Part shown: piece by piece, positions 22,901 through 30,310 of the stretch | How positions within the stretch are numbered: position 1 is the first letter of the stretch | Layout: each line of letters opens with the position of its first letter | Assembly: GCA_020091685.1 (NCBI GenBank) | Contig: CM034600.1 | Location: 2,942,024-3,006,023, forward strand | Source: Lutjanus erythropterus | Taxonomy: Eukaryota; Chordata; Actinopteri; Lutjaniformes; Lutjanidae | Length of the DNA stretch: 64,000 nt | Direction: 5' to 3' | Made by a program: the position numbers and the translations under genes | Notes under the pieces: model-generated | What the model was told of the DNA's origin: nothing | The model's input: only the letters and a program-made list of their open reading frames with translations | Database searches by the model: none

Positions 22901-24000
22901 ATGTACTGATCACTGACTTCTGAAAGCTCTGATTTGACTTCAAAATACAGAAATGGCTGAAGGCAAACAAATAGGTTTGTCTCACGTGAGCTGAAGTTTG
23001 TCGTTCAAAGTCATTCATTAGTTTAATGGACAAAGTGTTTCATCATCAATGCACAGCGTCTTCAAATCTCACAGTACCAACTGTGCAAACATACAACTGT
23101 CTTAAAATGTCCAGTGTTGGAATGGGATATTGAATCTGCTCCAGTCAAACCATACCTGCATTCAATCTTTTTGGGACCCAAAAAAAAGTATTTATATGTT
23201 TTTGCTCGCAGCCAGTCACCACAAGCATTCTTCATAAAGAAGAACCTTCAAGAAAGGTACTGAATGAAGTGCTCCATTTGTAGCAGTAGTATTGGTAATG
23301 GTAGTATAATATTTACCCAGCTCTAGTGCTGACTGTAATGACATAAAATGGACATTTTGTGTGCATGGATACAAAACTATAGATTACATTTTGATCACAT
23401 TTACACTTTGTCACAAACTCCAGTGGTTAGAAGTGGCTGGATGGCTCCATCCAGTGACAGCTGCCAGGTTTTTGGTCTGCCTGCAGTGCTGAATGCACCT
23501 TCACTGTTTCCAAAAACCCTCATTCCAAAAAAGTTCAGACAGCAGCATGTTTATCACTGCGATACATCAACTTTTAGTAAGCATTTGGGAACTGAGGACA
23601 ATGTTTGTTTAAAGTTTTAAAAGTGAAATTCTTTCTCATTCTTGCTTGATATACGACTTCAGGTGCTCAACAGTCTGTTGCTGTATTTTGTGCTTCATAA
23701 TGCACCACACATTTTCAGTGGGAGGCAGGTCTGGACTGCAGGCAGGTCAGTCTAGTACCTGAAAATGTTTAAAGTCATTAAATTCTGTTTATATTACACA
23801 GGGTCCAAACTTTTTTGCAATTAGGGTTGTCTGAAATTGTAAGAAAATTAGTTGAACATTAGCTAGATCTGCATATATGTCATGAATTTACCTTCCATAT
23901 GTATTCTCCGTGCTAGTCATCAGTGACAGTCCAGTCCGGCGAGAATGCCACCACCCCGGTCTCCCTCCCCTCCTCGGTATCGAACCAAACCCCACAGTGA
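4842..24000 (+). CDS. Transmembrane guanylate cyclase, two membrane segments, possible NIT-type ectodomain (eight exons)
   Basis: Predicted to make cGMP from GTP at a membrane. Exons: 4842-4984, 7043-8183, 12037-12171, 16442-16616, 17733-17831, 20555-20646, 20917-21069, then 23935-24000 (or 23930-24025). All junctions have GT donors and AG acceptors, and phases agree throughout. Layout: basic tail 1-60; membrane segment about 64-81; extracellular region 84-351 with sequons in NET, NAS, NGT, NFS and NSS; membrane segment about 354-371; signalling helix about 372-428; cyclase domain from 429. Metal-binding Asp435 (FFSDIVGFT) and Asp479 (ETIGDAY) are present, as are guanine-selecting Glu475 and Cys547 and transition-state Asn554 and Arg558. 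One chain carries both half-sites, so a homodimer is expected. The ectodomain start ([10 protein letters not shown], 111-120) resembles the first NIT helix, but that assignment is tentative. There is no kinase-homology or haem-binding region. The gene looks intact. No symbol is given because the ortholog is not certain. Confidence 0.88.
5826..6045 (+). repeat. Dispersed repeat, family A (copy 3), intron 1
   Basis: Same orientation as the copy at 2530-2735. It begins AAAGCTGCAATGATTCATT, continues with ATTAAT blocks, and ends near GACAGTAAACTGAATGTC-TTTG. It runs directly into the BED-related hAT segment. Confidence 0.55.
6046..6395 (-). mobile_element. hAT BED-related fragment in intron 1
   Basis: Closely parallels 22460-22690: CTTGGCTGGGCTG, GTATTTTCAAGG, CACAATGTGTGTCTTG, GAAATGTGCCCAGAGATCT and CTACCAGGAAGTTATTTTGAA occur in the same order in both. 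It is the degraded counterpart of the BED-finger region in intron 7, with an extra insert of about 80 bp near 6270-6350. Confidence 0.65.
6408..6660. repeat. Common interspersed repeat (GGTCCAGTGTGTAAGATT type), intron 1
   Basis: Starts AAAGGTCCAGTGTGTAAGAT and contains GGAATATAATTCATAGGTAT, ATAATCACCTGAAAATAAGA, CATGTTGCACCGCCATGTTG and CCAGAATGGACAAACACTGG. This is a very common teleost non-autonomous DNA repeat. The open frame at 6538-6750 is a by-product. Confidence 0.6.
7043..8183 (+). CDS. Cyclase exon 2 (both membrane segments, ectodomain, signalling helix)
   Basis: Large 1141-base exon after the acceptor CTGCTTTTCCAG, encoding residues 48-428. It holds the first membrane segment ([17 protein letters not shown]), the whole extracellular region with five N-glycosylation sequons, the second membrane segment ([18 protein letters not shown]), and the charged helix ending [18 protein letters not shown]. 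That helix is the linker seen before many animal guanylate cyclase domains. The exon ends GAGAAG|GTTGGT in phase 0. The single-exon ectodomain is notable beside the finely split catalytic domain. Confidence 0.88.
8280..8900. repeat. Interspersed repeat in intron 2
   Basis: Moderately GC-rich non-coding block in the AT-rich intron 2, with short runs that look like a common fish interspersed repeat (for example around CATTTTAGCCAGTGCATTCC). I cannot name the family or fix its ends. It surrounds the Tn5 mosaic-end sequence at 8677-8695. Confidence 0.35.
8677..8695 (+). other. Perfect 19-bp Tn5 mosaic end (adapter artefact)
   Basis: Reads AGATGTGTATAAGAGACAG, identical to the 19-bp Tn5 mosaic end used in tagmentation (Nextera-type) sequencing libraries. 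In one frame it gives the peptide MCIRDR, a known signature of adapter contamination in translated databases. It lies at the left edge of a (TA)n run, a usual place for a weak assembly join. It is inside intron 2 and does not affect the coding sequence. Confidence 0.93.
9318..9870. mobile_element. Foldback (long inverted repeat) element, fullest copy
   Basis: The arm at about 9410-9540 and the reverse complement of about 9665-9803 share the same run of sequence. Common blocks include TTCTCTCCA-TATAA, GCTAGATGGC/ACTAGATGGC, TTGTGGTGCTCAAA and CCAAAAA-TATA, ending in AAAACCAGTG-CTC. A spacer of about 125 bp separates the arms, so the strand can fold into a long hairpin. Minus-strand open frames here are by-products of the arms. 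Partial copies lie at about 26374-26546, 33092-33727 and 35685-35985. A non-autonomous DNA element is the likeliest explanation. Confidence 0.75.
10871..11379. mobile_element. hAT-like non-autonomous element with 14-bp terminal inverted repeats
   Basis: Starts TAGGGTTGCCACCC (10871-10884) and ends GGGTGGCAACCCTA (11366-11379), perfect reverse complements. The 509-bp body has no transposase. The flanking bases are too diverged to show a clear target-site duplication. The ends and size suit a hAT-type MITE in intron 2. Confidence 0.7.
12037..12171 (+). CDS. Cyclase exon 3 (start of catalytic domain)
   Basis: 135 bases, phase 0 at both ends, after the acceptor CTGTTCCAG and before AAG|GTAACA. 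It encodes residues 429-473. It begins [15 protein letters not shown] with metal-binding Asp435, and includes the helix [17 protein letters not shown] typical of animal guanylate cyclases. Confidence 0.93.
12516..12961. repeat. Interspersed hAT-like repeat, family B (copy 1)
   Basis: Begins CAGTGTTTCCCAAACTTTTC and ends ...AGTCTTTAGGAATGACTG; the two ends are imperfect inverted repeats. The flanks ACTTAACA and ACCTAACC could be a worn 8-bp duplication (6/8). A second copy in the same orientation lies at about 34345-34813, sharing GGACCCATTTTTT, AGCATTTTTACTG and GACCCAAATAAAAT. Located in intron 3. Confidence 0.7.
12962..15689. other. Intron 3, unannotated part
   Basis: No exon-like segment or recognisable domain was found. 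Open frames here are short and lack splice-compatible partners with cyclase homology. Confidence 0.45.
15690..16290. repeat. GGTTCT/AGAACC-rich degenerate array in intron 3
   Basis: Many irregularly spaced copies of GGTTCTA, AGAACCC and CCTTTTTATATTCCAA, on both strands, over about 600 bp. Units are roughly 40-60 bp but strongly diverged. The end, CCCTTTTGGAACCCTTATTTCTAAGAG, resembles a common fish DNA repeat. The array stops about 150 bp before exon 4. Confidence 0.65.
16442..16616 (+). CDS. Cyclase exon 4 (Glu475/Asp479 segment)
   Basis: 175 bases after acceptor CTAACCAG. It encodes residues 474-531 and the first base of Gly532. It opens [20 protein letters not shown], with guanine-contacting Glu475 and metal-binding Asp479, and ends RAGIHTG at the donor G|GTGAGAG. 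Confidence 0.94.
17385..17520 (+). mobile_element. L2-like reverse-transcriptase fragment in intron 4
   Basis: With one frame change it translates to pieces such as [14 protein letters not shown] and then TPAAETLVH, which match the region after the catalytic core of fish L2-type reverse transcriptases. Stops are present and it is a dead fragment. Confidence 0.6.
17733..17831 (+). CDS. Cyclase exon 5 (Cys547, Asn554, Arg558)
   Basis: 99 bases after the acceptor CACTCTATAG. It completes Gly532 and encodes residues 533-564 plus one base of codon 565. It contains [20 protein letters not shown] and then [11 protein letters not shown]. Cys547 selects guanine, and Asn554 and Arg558 stabilise the transition state. 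The donor is C|GTATGT. Open frames reading past the donor are not coding. Confidence 0.94.
17940..19217. other. Intron 5, left part, with a GCTA-rich patch
   Basis: 17940-18150 is rich in CTAGCTAACTAGCTAGCTA-type motifs related to the upstream minisatellite, but not a regular array. The rest shows no coding signal. Confidence 0.4.
19218..20391 (+). mobile_element. Tc1-like transposon with intact ends, in intron 5
   Basis: 1174 bp with near-perfect 28-bp terminal inverted repeats starting CACCGATCAGGCATAACATT (27/28 identical), flanked by TA on both sides as expected for Tc1/mariner insertion. It lies in the same orientation as the cyclase. The enclosed transposase is broken (see next entry), but the ends look well preserved, so another transposase could perhaps still recognise them. 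Confidence 0.93.
19366..20359 (+). pseudogene. Tc1-like transposase, inactivated
   Basis: Starts at ATG 19366. A TGA (19423-19425) falls where the family normally has Arg. Two helix-turn-helix regions and a GRGRPR linker follow, then a frame change with apparent loss of residues near 19660-19690. WSDES carries the first catalytic Asp, and another TGA lies at 19826-19828. The second catalytic Asp is replaced by Asn (QQNNAPCH, codon 20057-20059). The catalytic Glu remains in [13 protein letters not shown], and the frame ends at TAG about 20359. The stops fit CGA-to-TGA decay. Confidence 0.92.
20555..20646 (+). CDS. Cyclase exon 6
   Basis: 92 bases after the acceptor TTTGTGTGTCAG. It completes Pro565 and encodes residues 566-595, [14 protein letters not shown] and then LRGEIEVK, the conserved C-terminal strands of the cyclase fold. 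The donor is AAG|GTGAAC, phase 0. Confidence 0.93.
20917..21069 (+). CDS. Cyclase exon 7 (end of fold, Lys/Ala-rich tail)
   Basis: 153 bases after the acceptor GTCCTGTCAG. It encodes residues 596-646. [16 protein letters not shown] closes the cyclase domain. A tail follows with RKKK and a run of seven alanines coded by mixed GCG/GCA, then GSQASVGN. The donor is AAT|GTGAGT. The alanine run is a simple-sequence expansion and probably varies in length. Confidence 0.9.
21241..21590 (-). repeat. Left arm of a long imperfect inverted repeat in intron 7
   Basis: Its reverse complement resembles 22015-22393. Shared blocks include CTGTTGATTAAACACA, TGCTTTCTGAGT, GTAGACTGTG, CATTTAGTGAG..TTGTCATGTTTTGTA, TTAATGTGCAATGTTT and AGCTAACGT-AGC. 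The simplest reading is two copies of one hAT-like element in opposite orientation, about 425 bp apart. Diverged, with no protein. Confidence 0.65.
21968..22837 (-). mobile_element. hAT-like element with BED-finger relic, in intron 7
   Basis: About 870 bp flanked on both sides by ACTGTACAGT (21958-21967 and 22838-22847). The repeat is self-complementary, so its value as a target-site duplication is limited. The right end, TTTTGACACCCCT, is a typical hAT end; the left end looks truncated. A minus-strand frame (22369-22626) has a BED zinc finger: CLVCHTTKY, then [12 protein letters not shown], with C-x2-C and H-x4-H spacing. The rest of the transposase is missing. A related segment lies in intron 1 at about 6046-6395. 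Confidence 0.65.
22015..22393 (+). repeat. Right arm of the long imperfect inverted repeat in intron 7
   Basis: Partner of 21241-21590. It contains a (TATAG)n run at about 22312-22351 that is absent from the left arm, so it arose after duplication. Confidence 0.65.
23500..23762 (-). pseudogene. Tc1/mariner-type transposase C-terminal relic
   Basis: Read on the minus strand it gives [14 protein letters not shown] and then [20 protein letters not shown]. This is the SPDL-x2-x-EN-W region carrying the last catalytic Glu of Tc1-type transposases. A TGA stands where Trp precedes PACSPDL, and a stop follows the helix. Only the 3' part remains. Located in intron 7, just before the last cyclase exon. 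Confidence 0.75.
23935..24000 (+). CDS. Cyclase last exon (preferred form; alternative 23930-24025)
   Basis: Two acceptors five bases apart are possible. AG at 23933-23934 gives a 21-residue end beginning [14 protein letters not shown] and stopping at TGA 23998-24000. AG at 23928-23929 gives a 31-residue Pro/Arg-rich end beginning [10 protein letters not shown] and stopping at TGA 24023-24025. Both continue the phase of exon 7. The polypyrimidine tract is modest. I slightly prefer the first because its composition suits a neutral tail after VGN. Both could be used as NAGNAG-like alternatives. Confidence 0.5.
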   Translation, partial: SGENATTPVSLPSSVSNQTPQ

Positions 24001-24663
24001 CCTGGGACGGACCATCCTGGCCTGAGGTGGCAGCTCAGATGGAGCTCTGCAGAAGCTGGGGGTGGGGTGACTGTGGGGTTTGGGGGCTCCACCCAGCTGG
24101 AGCAGCTGTGGACACAAGTTACCTGACTTTCTGCCTGGCTCTGATCACCATGTATAATCAGCTCAAGACTTCAGATACTGTGGGAAAATCTATCAACCTT
24201 TGTTCATAGTTGATAGTGTAATAATAATGTAATCACTTGTCACTTTAAAGGAATAGTCCACTCATATGCTTATTTGCTTTCTGAATTGTGAAACATTTGA
24301 TTTGGTGAAAGTAGTATTATACACTGTGAGTTCATTCAGATTGTTTACATATAAAAGCATTTGGGAACAGTGTTCTACTCTCAAGTTCCACGTCAAGTGT
24401 GGACGACAAAAAATTCACTTAAAGGGATAGTTTGGATTATTTCAAGTTGGGTTGTAAGAGATACTTATCCATAGTCAGTGTATTATCTACAGTAGAGAAG
24501 CAGCAGAAGTACCAGTGTAGGAAGTTATGCTATACAGGGTCAGCAACAAAATGTAGTTCAGACAAAAAAAAATCAATATCACTTTAATTATGTCCTATAT
24601 ATTGAATATTTTCATCACTTTACCTTGCTGTCAGACAGCTTTTACTGATGGGAAACCACCCTT

Positions 24664-25760
24664 ATACACTGTAAAAAAAAAAAAATAGTTGAGACAACTT
24701 ACAATTTCAAGGCGACACACTGCAAGAGAGTTCTGAGTTTTCAGTCAAACTTAAACTCTTAAGATTTGAAATAAACTTGAAGTTTTGCGGAACTATAATC
24801 TTTAGTTGAGATAATTCAACTTCAATTCTTTAAATAAACTTGACTCTTTGAGTTTTAGGAACTAAAAAATTGTGTTTTAAAATGTGTTCAAATTAAAGCA
24901 TGAGCTGATTACATACACTGTAAAAAATAGTTGAGACAACTTAAAATTTCAAGGCAATGTACTGCAATAGATTTTTCTTTTAAGATTAACAGTTTTTATT
25001 TTATAATATTCAAATCAGTCGATGATATACACGTCTGTTTTACACATCCCACCTGTAAAACAAGAAGGGTCAACCTATCTATAGCGAGGCTCACAAATCA
25101 TTAATATACTACTCACCTAATTAACCAAAGAGAGACATGACAGAACAAATAAAATTCTGTAAGTAAGATAGAAGGAATATGGGTCCTGAGAGAATAGGAA
25201 AAGAAGTGAGGAAATATTTTTCTGTTCTGTCCTACATCCTATAAAACATCCTTTTATATGCAGTAACTTGTAAAAGATTTTTTAATTTAATTTTTTAATT
25301 TGAGTCCAACTCAAAAGTTTTTAAATAAAATTTAAAAAGTTTTGCTGAATTATAATCTTTAGTTGAGATAATTTACTTTTCTTCTTGAGAGAAACTTAAA
25401 TCTTTGAGTTATAGCAACCAAAAAAAAGAAGGTCACAGTGAGCTGGAAACTTGATTTGACTTTTTTTTTGTGATGGAAAAATTACATTTTAATTTAAAAT
25501 ATTCAAGTTTTAGCATTTACTTTCACTTCAATTAATTTCCTCAATATTTCTTTTTTAATTAAATGGTTTGAGTTTCTAAATTTCAAAGCTTTATGTTTGT
25601 CTAAAGAATAAAAGTGAAGTGTCACAACAAAAGATCAGTAGTAGACTTTTTCAAAACTCAAGAATTTGAGTTGGGCTCAAAACTTTAACATCTATTGCAC
25701 TGCATTGCCTTGAAATTTTGAGTACGTTTTGAAAACACGCTTTAACATCTATCATCAGCT
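24664..25760. repeat. ACACTGTAAAAA-type AT-rich repeats
   Basis: Two starts, ACACTGTAAAAAAA...TAGTTGAGACAACTTA at about 24667 and 24916, are followed by AT-rich sequence in which AACTT, TTGAGT and TTTAGTTGAGATAATT recur. The same words recur at 49367-50092, which ends TTTTTTTTACAGTGTG, the inverse of this start. This suggests a family of AT-rich foldback MITEs with ACACTGTAAAA termini. No coding potential. Confidence 0.55.
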
Positions 25761-25839
25761 GTGATTTAGTATGAACCAAGTTAACACAACCGCTGGCTTC
25801 CCAGTGTCAAAAAAGTGATCATCTGCCAAAAAATGATCC

Positions 25840-26300
25840 CCATCTGCTTTAAAGCCTTCATTCCTCGTGGTATCAGGCTGCTAAATACTGACAGTAGTGT
25901 TTTAAATGACTGTTACTTTTTTTTTTTGCACCCAGTTGTATGAACTATAACAAAATACAGTATTTGATTGTATTTATTGCAGCTTATTGTTTCTTAGTAT
26001 TGCACTGTGTAGGTGGTTCTGTTGCCTCTGATGTAACTGCTGTGCCTGTGAGTTTTGGACTTGTGTGTACAAACGGGGTAAGTTGGAAATGAATCCCCCG
26101 TCGTGTTTTCAACACGAAGGAGTCAAAGAGTCATCTGATTTTTTTGTTTTTAGTTGATCCAGTCACTGAACTTTTGTAGCAGTGTTTCTTCCTGGTATGT
26201 GTGTATTTAAGTTATGTATTTTTATGTAAATATTCTGTTTCCTTTTTGTCATTGTGAAGCACTTTGTCTTAAATATGAAGTACAAATAAAGTTTACTTGC
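25840..26300 (+). mobile_element. LINE 3' end fragment (L2-like)
   Basis: The phrase FKAFIPRGIRLLNTDSS (about 25850-25905) matches the extreme C-terminus of fish LINE ORF2 proteins. It is followed by an untranslated tail ending GAAGCACTTTGTCTTAAATA and TACAAATAAAGTTTACTTG. 5'-truncated, as LINE copies usually are. Confidence 0.6.
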
Positions 26301-26373
26301 TTCCTTTTGTTTTATCCTTATCTTTTTGAAATTTTGACTTTTGTAGGATCGAGAAAGCATTTTTACTTTTGCT

Positions 26374-26546
26374 CCTTTAGGGAAGACTCAGTTCATCCCG
26401 ATATAAAAAGAAAAATACGTGTTTTTCCTTTTACCTGTAGTGCTGTTTGCCACTCACCAAAACTGTCTAGATGGATAGTTTTGGAAATATACATGTAGAG
26501 ATGTCAGTCAGCTCTTCAATATAAGAGACCTTGATGGCACTCACTA
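26374..26546 (+). repeat. Foldback-element arm, partial copy
   Basis: Shares AAAAATACGTGTTTTTCC, TTACCTGTAGTGCTGTTTG, CTAGATGGATAGTTTTGG and AGAGATGTC..GCTCTTCAATATAA with the left arm of the element at 9318-9870. Only one arm is present. Confidence 0.6.
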
Positions 26547-26584
26547 ATGTCTCTCTCCAGAAATCAACTACAGTCTGTGGCCCC

Positions 26585-26770
26585 TCCCCCCGTCCTACCC
26601 TCGCTACGCTGATGATTCTCATTCGTATGTCTCATTCAGCCGTTAAGGACTGGACGGCCTCCAACTTCCTCCAACTGAACACAGATAAGACTGAAGTCCT
26701 GGTTATTGGTTCAAATTATATCTCCAACAACTCCATTTCCCAGAGGCTCCTTGGCACTATGTGCAGAATG
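26585..26770 (+). mobile_element. LINE reverse-transcriptase fragment with YADD box
   Basis: One frame reads YPRYADDSHSYVSFS, holding the YADD catalytic box of reverse transcriptase. A neighbouring frame continues VKDWTASNFLQLNTDKTEVL, the block normally found about 30 residues later in L2-type elements. The intervening residues and the frame are lost, so this is a deleted relic. Confidence 0.75.
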
Positions 26771-27776
26771 TTGTCATTTAATCTGTCTATTCTTACCATG
26801 ATGGTAGTCTAAGGAAATACTGGACCTCTCCATAATAACACTCATCCAATTTTTGAAAAATTGTGGATTGGAGCTAACTGAGGTTATGGCTTTTCTGACT
26901 GCATGGCTAGTTGTCTGTAGCCATTTGTATTAGACCTTTTGTTTGCATGAGACAAAAATCATTCACCTATTTAGCTTTCTCATTTATCCAGGCCTGGTCT
27001 CAGACTGTGTCACATGTCCTGATTCATACTACTGTTTTATATTTAGTAGGCTATAAGCTACATATTTATTTTAACTATCACAAGGTCTCATCTGGACTCT
27101 TAAATACATGAAGCAGTTGATCTTTAGTGGTCATAGCTTCCTTTGTTGTAATATTAGATTGAGGTAAAATGATTATGGCAACACTTGTTATGTTAAAATG
27201 TCATTTCAGTCAGACAACTCAAGTTTTAGAATGTTTATTCTGCAGTAGAACATAATGTGAGTTTGGCGTCTTGGCTCCGACTTCATTACTCACTGCAGGT
27301 TAAGTTACATAGAGTAGTACAGGGGAGTGATGAGCAAATTCTTGAATTTCTTGATTTGTTTCCAGTGAGATTTTATTAATTCTATACACTGACATTGCTG
27401 TTGTAACATTACTGTTGCTGCTCTAGAAACATTTATTTAAAATGTATTATAAAATGTGAATATGTGTTAAAACTTAAAATTTAAAATTTATTTTAAAGAA
27501 GCAGCAATTTATTAATGAAGTATCTATTGATATAATCCCAACAATACCATCCCAAATTACAAATGCATTTGAAGTCCTACATAAGTACAAAATGAAAAGT
27601 ACTATGTAACTAGTTTTACTGTAGTTCCATACTTAATCCTTTTACTGAAGTACTAAGATAAAAGTAAAAATAGTATTGTATGCAGAAACCAAACAGCAGA
27701 TGTAGGTCACTCTTTAAAATATGGGTTTTTATTTTATTTGCTCACAACTTAAAATCACAAGGTTTTTCTTCAGGGG

Positions 27777-27807
27777 GAGGACGCCCTCAGACCCGTCTAC
27801 AGGGGGT
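27777..27807 (+). CDS. Exon-like segment, unidentified gene (penultimate exon?)
   Basis: Follows a good acceptor (GTTTTTCTTCAG) and ends GGGG|GTTAGT. In the frame that joins cleanly to the segment at 28029 it reads GRPQTRLQG. Homology is unknown and the upstream exons were not found. It is reported because the joined frame is open and the splice sites are reasonable. Confidence 0.25.
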
Positions 27808-28028
27808 TAGTTTATGAACATGTCACCTTTTTAACCTCCTCTGAGTTTGATCGTCTGTGGTTTAGAATGACCCACACTACTTGTGTATGTGCCAATCTAG
27901 CATCACTTCAGTTATCAGGAAGTGACCATTAAGATTTCATCGGTTTAATAATTCCATGCTTGTTTTCATGAACCTATGTTGTGTTGTTATGGACCACAAA
28001 ACATTTGTTAATTTTATACTGACTGTAG

Positions 28029-28128
28029 GAGGAAGAGGAGTTTACTTGCGCCACCAGTGTCGCACTGAGATCTAAGTTCATGCAGCAGCTGGATCATCTG
28101 TCCTCTCAGCTCCAGACAGTTTTCTGAA
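28029..28128 (+). CDS. Exon-like segment with stop codon, unidentified gene (last exon?)
   Basis: After the acceptor ACTGACTGTAG it reads EEEEFTCATSVALRSK and then FMQQLDHLSSQLQTVF before TGA. This is an acidic start and an amphipathic helix, like a coiled-coil C-terminus. GC content is higher than in the flanks. I do not recognise the family. It is not in phase with the cyclase tail, so it is probably a separate gene, a retained exon of an old gene, or chance. Confidence 0.3.
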
Positions 28129-28659
28129 AGAAAGGAGGAACTGCAGGATGAAAAATAAGGAATACAAGGTGTGTTTTTCTAACAAATGTCTGCTCATCAG
28201 GAATAATTTTGTTTGTTCAATTTATTTTATGTACTGTTCGTGTGTAGCTGTATTCCTCTTGCATACTAAACAACATTTAAGACATTATCTGATTAATGGG
28301 AGAACATTTTTATGGCTGCATTTAACTATTATTTTTTAAATGATTAATCTATCAATTATTTTTTCAATTAATCTAACATTTTTTATTATTCAATTATATA
28401 ACAATTAATTTACCTAAATACATATCAAAGACTTGTCTCATTAATATTTCAATATTTTATTCAACCAAAATTCTGAAAAACAGACACATAAAACACATGA
28501 GAATAATAATAATAGAGGCATATTTCCACCCTCCATGTCAGATGCCTGATCAGAAAAATGCTGGACCTCAAATCAAAAAGAGTTAATGGTGCATGTTAAT
28601 GTAATAACTAATCACTAAGGCCTTCACTGAACTGAAGAATCAGTTTTTTGACTTAAACT

Positions 28660-28690
28660 GGTGTGTGTGTGTGTGTATGTGTGTGTGCAT
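28660..28690. repeat. (TG)n microsatellite, short
   Basis: TGTGTGTGTGTGTGTATGTGTGTGTG run in AT-rich DNA. Confidence 0.85.
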
Positions 28691-30029
28691 GCATTCGAGT
28701 CAAAGCTCTTTCCAACTGACAGAGAGCTGAACTGCGTCAGCTGATGCTCCCTGATAAATTGTATTTTTTTAGTTAGTTGCCTTGTTTAGTTTTAGTTCTG
28801 TGTCATATCAGTGTCATTCTGTGTAAATCCTGTCAATATTTGAGATCGCTAAATATTGTAAATATTACTCAATACTATAATATCGTGTTGTTCATGGTGA
28901 TAGTTGCCAAGTTTTGTGATTTTTGCTGTTGTGACTGAAAATGAGCTTGATTGTGTCCAGTGGTTTATTTATTTTGTAATTACAATTTTAAAAGAAAAAA
29001 AAAGTTTTGGAGAAACACTTACATTAGCCTGACTTCTCAAAATATAATTTAGTACAAAAAAAAAAAAAATTAGTGTGAATTGTATTGTATTAGTGTAATA
29101 TTTAGTGTTCTCAAATATTGACAGAATTTACACAGAATGAAACAAGATCCAATCATTAGATTACATTGAATCAACTTAAAAAAAATACAATTTATAAAGA
29201 GCTTTGACTCGCGTGCAGCTGCCCTAAACACACACATAGTACACTGAGAGGCAGTGAAGCCGCTGGTTTTCATGCTGTTTACACCAGCAGCCTATCAGGT
29301 AACTCCAGACTCACCTGAAGGGAAGCTGCTGCCTCTAAAGGTGAGGGGCCTCCAAAAACTGCACTGCTGCCCTCATGTGGACTGAGGAGGACTGTCGGTC
29401 CCAACTGCAAACCACAGACAATATATGCAACACTGTGGACACCCGTTTTCTCCAGTCTGAAGGGAAAAGAGATCCTGAGAGTTATTAGAACGATGGCTTC
29501 TTTTTACTGTCTCAAAATAATGAACTAGTATCTCCAAATAACGAGATAGTTTCTTAAAAATGAGATAGTATGTTAAATAATGAGAGAGTATATTAAATAA
29601 TGACTTAATTTGTTTATTTTTCACTAAGGACTGTATATTTCATCAGTTTGAAGACATTTTGAAATAAATTACATTTTATAATTATGTTAGCCATCATTCT
29701 GTGTGACTGCATTTTAAACTATAATTGTAAATTGACACTTCAAGTCTTTCATCATTAATTTATTATTACCTGCTGTCAGGTGTATTGTCTGTATGTCTTT
29801 ACATGCACGTCCAGGGAAACATCATATTTCAGTGACAGTCTTAATTTGACTGCTGATGCTGCTAAAGTGACAAAATTTTCTTTATGGAGAAAAGTTCTTC
29901 TTTTTACTCTTTGATGCTGTTTTCTTGAATGAACACTTCCTGACATACAGACCAGGAAGTGCAGCCATATTTGGTATTTCTAAGGCTTTAATTATGTTAA
30001 TTTACAAGTCACATGCACGTGCACTCAAA
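28691..30029. other. Intergenic DNA, no gene seen
   Basis: AT-rich, with homopolymer A runs and no convincing exon. The open frames are chance. Confidence 0.4.
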
Positions 30030-30131
30030 TACACACAGGTGGATCATTTAGCGTGTTCCTATGAGCCCACTGTACGAACAAAAGAACGAGAAATTTAAGA
30101 TGAGAATATGAAAATGTTCTTGCATGAGGCC
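30030..30131 (-). repeat. GGGCCTCATGCAAGAACATT-type repeat end
   Basis: Reverse complement of the segment starting at 45263: the motifs GCATGAGGCCC, AAAATGTTCTTGCATGAGG, AACAAAAGAACGAGAAATTTAAG and GAGCCCACTGTACGAAC are shared in inverted order. Probably one end of a Harbinger-type MITE. Confidence 0.6.
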
Positions 30132-30310
30132 CGTTGTTTCCCAGAGTCTTGTTTTGTCCTCAACCCAGAGATATTCAGTTTACCATCAGAGAGGAGTAAA
30201 GAAACCAGAATAAATAAATTAAAAAAAAGAGTCAAAACCATGAATTGATTATCTCAGTAGATGGAGATTAATTTTATAGTCGATTAACAATAGATTAATT
30301 GTTGCAGATC
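30126..30310 (-). repeat. Dispersed repeat, family A (copy 4)
   Basis: Matches copy 1 in order and orientation: GTCTTGTTTTGTCCTCAAC, AGATATTCAGTTTACCATCA, AGGAGTAAAGAAACCAGAA, then the GATTAA-rich end. It directly abuts the GGGCCTCAT-type end to its left. Confidence 0.6.
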
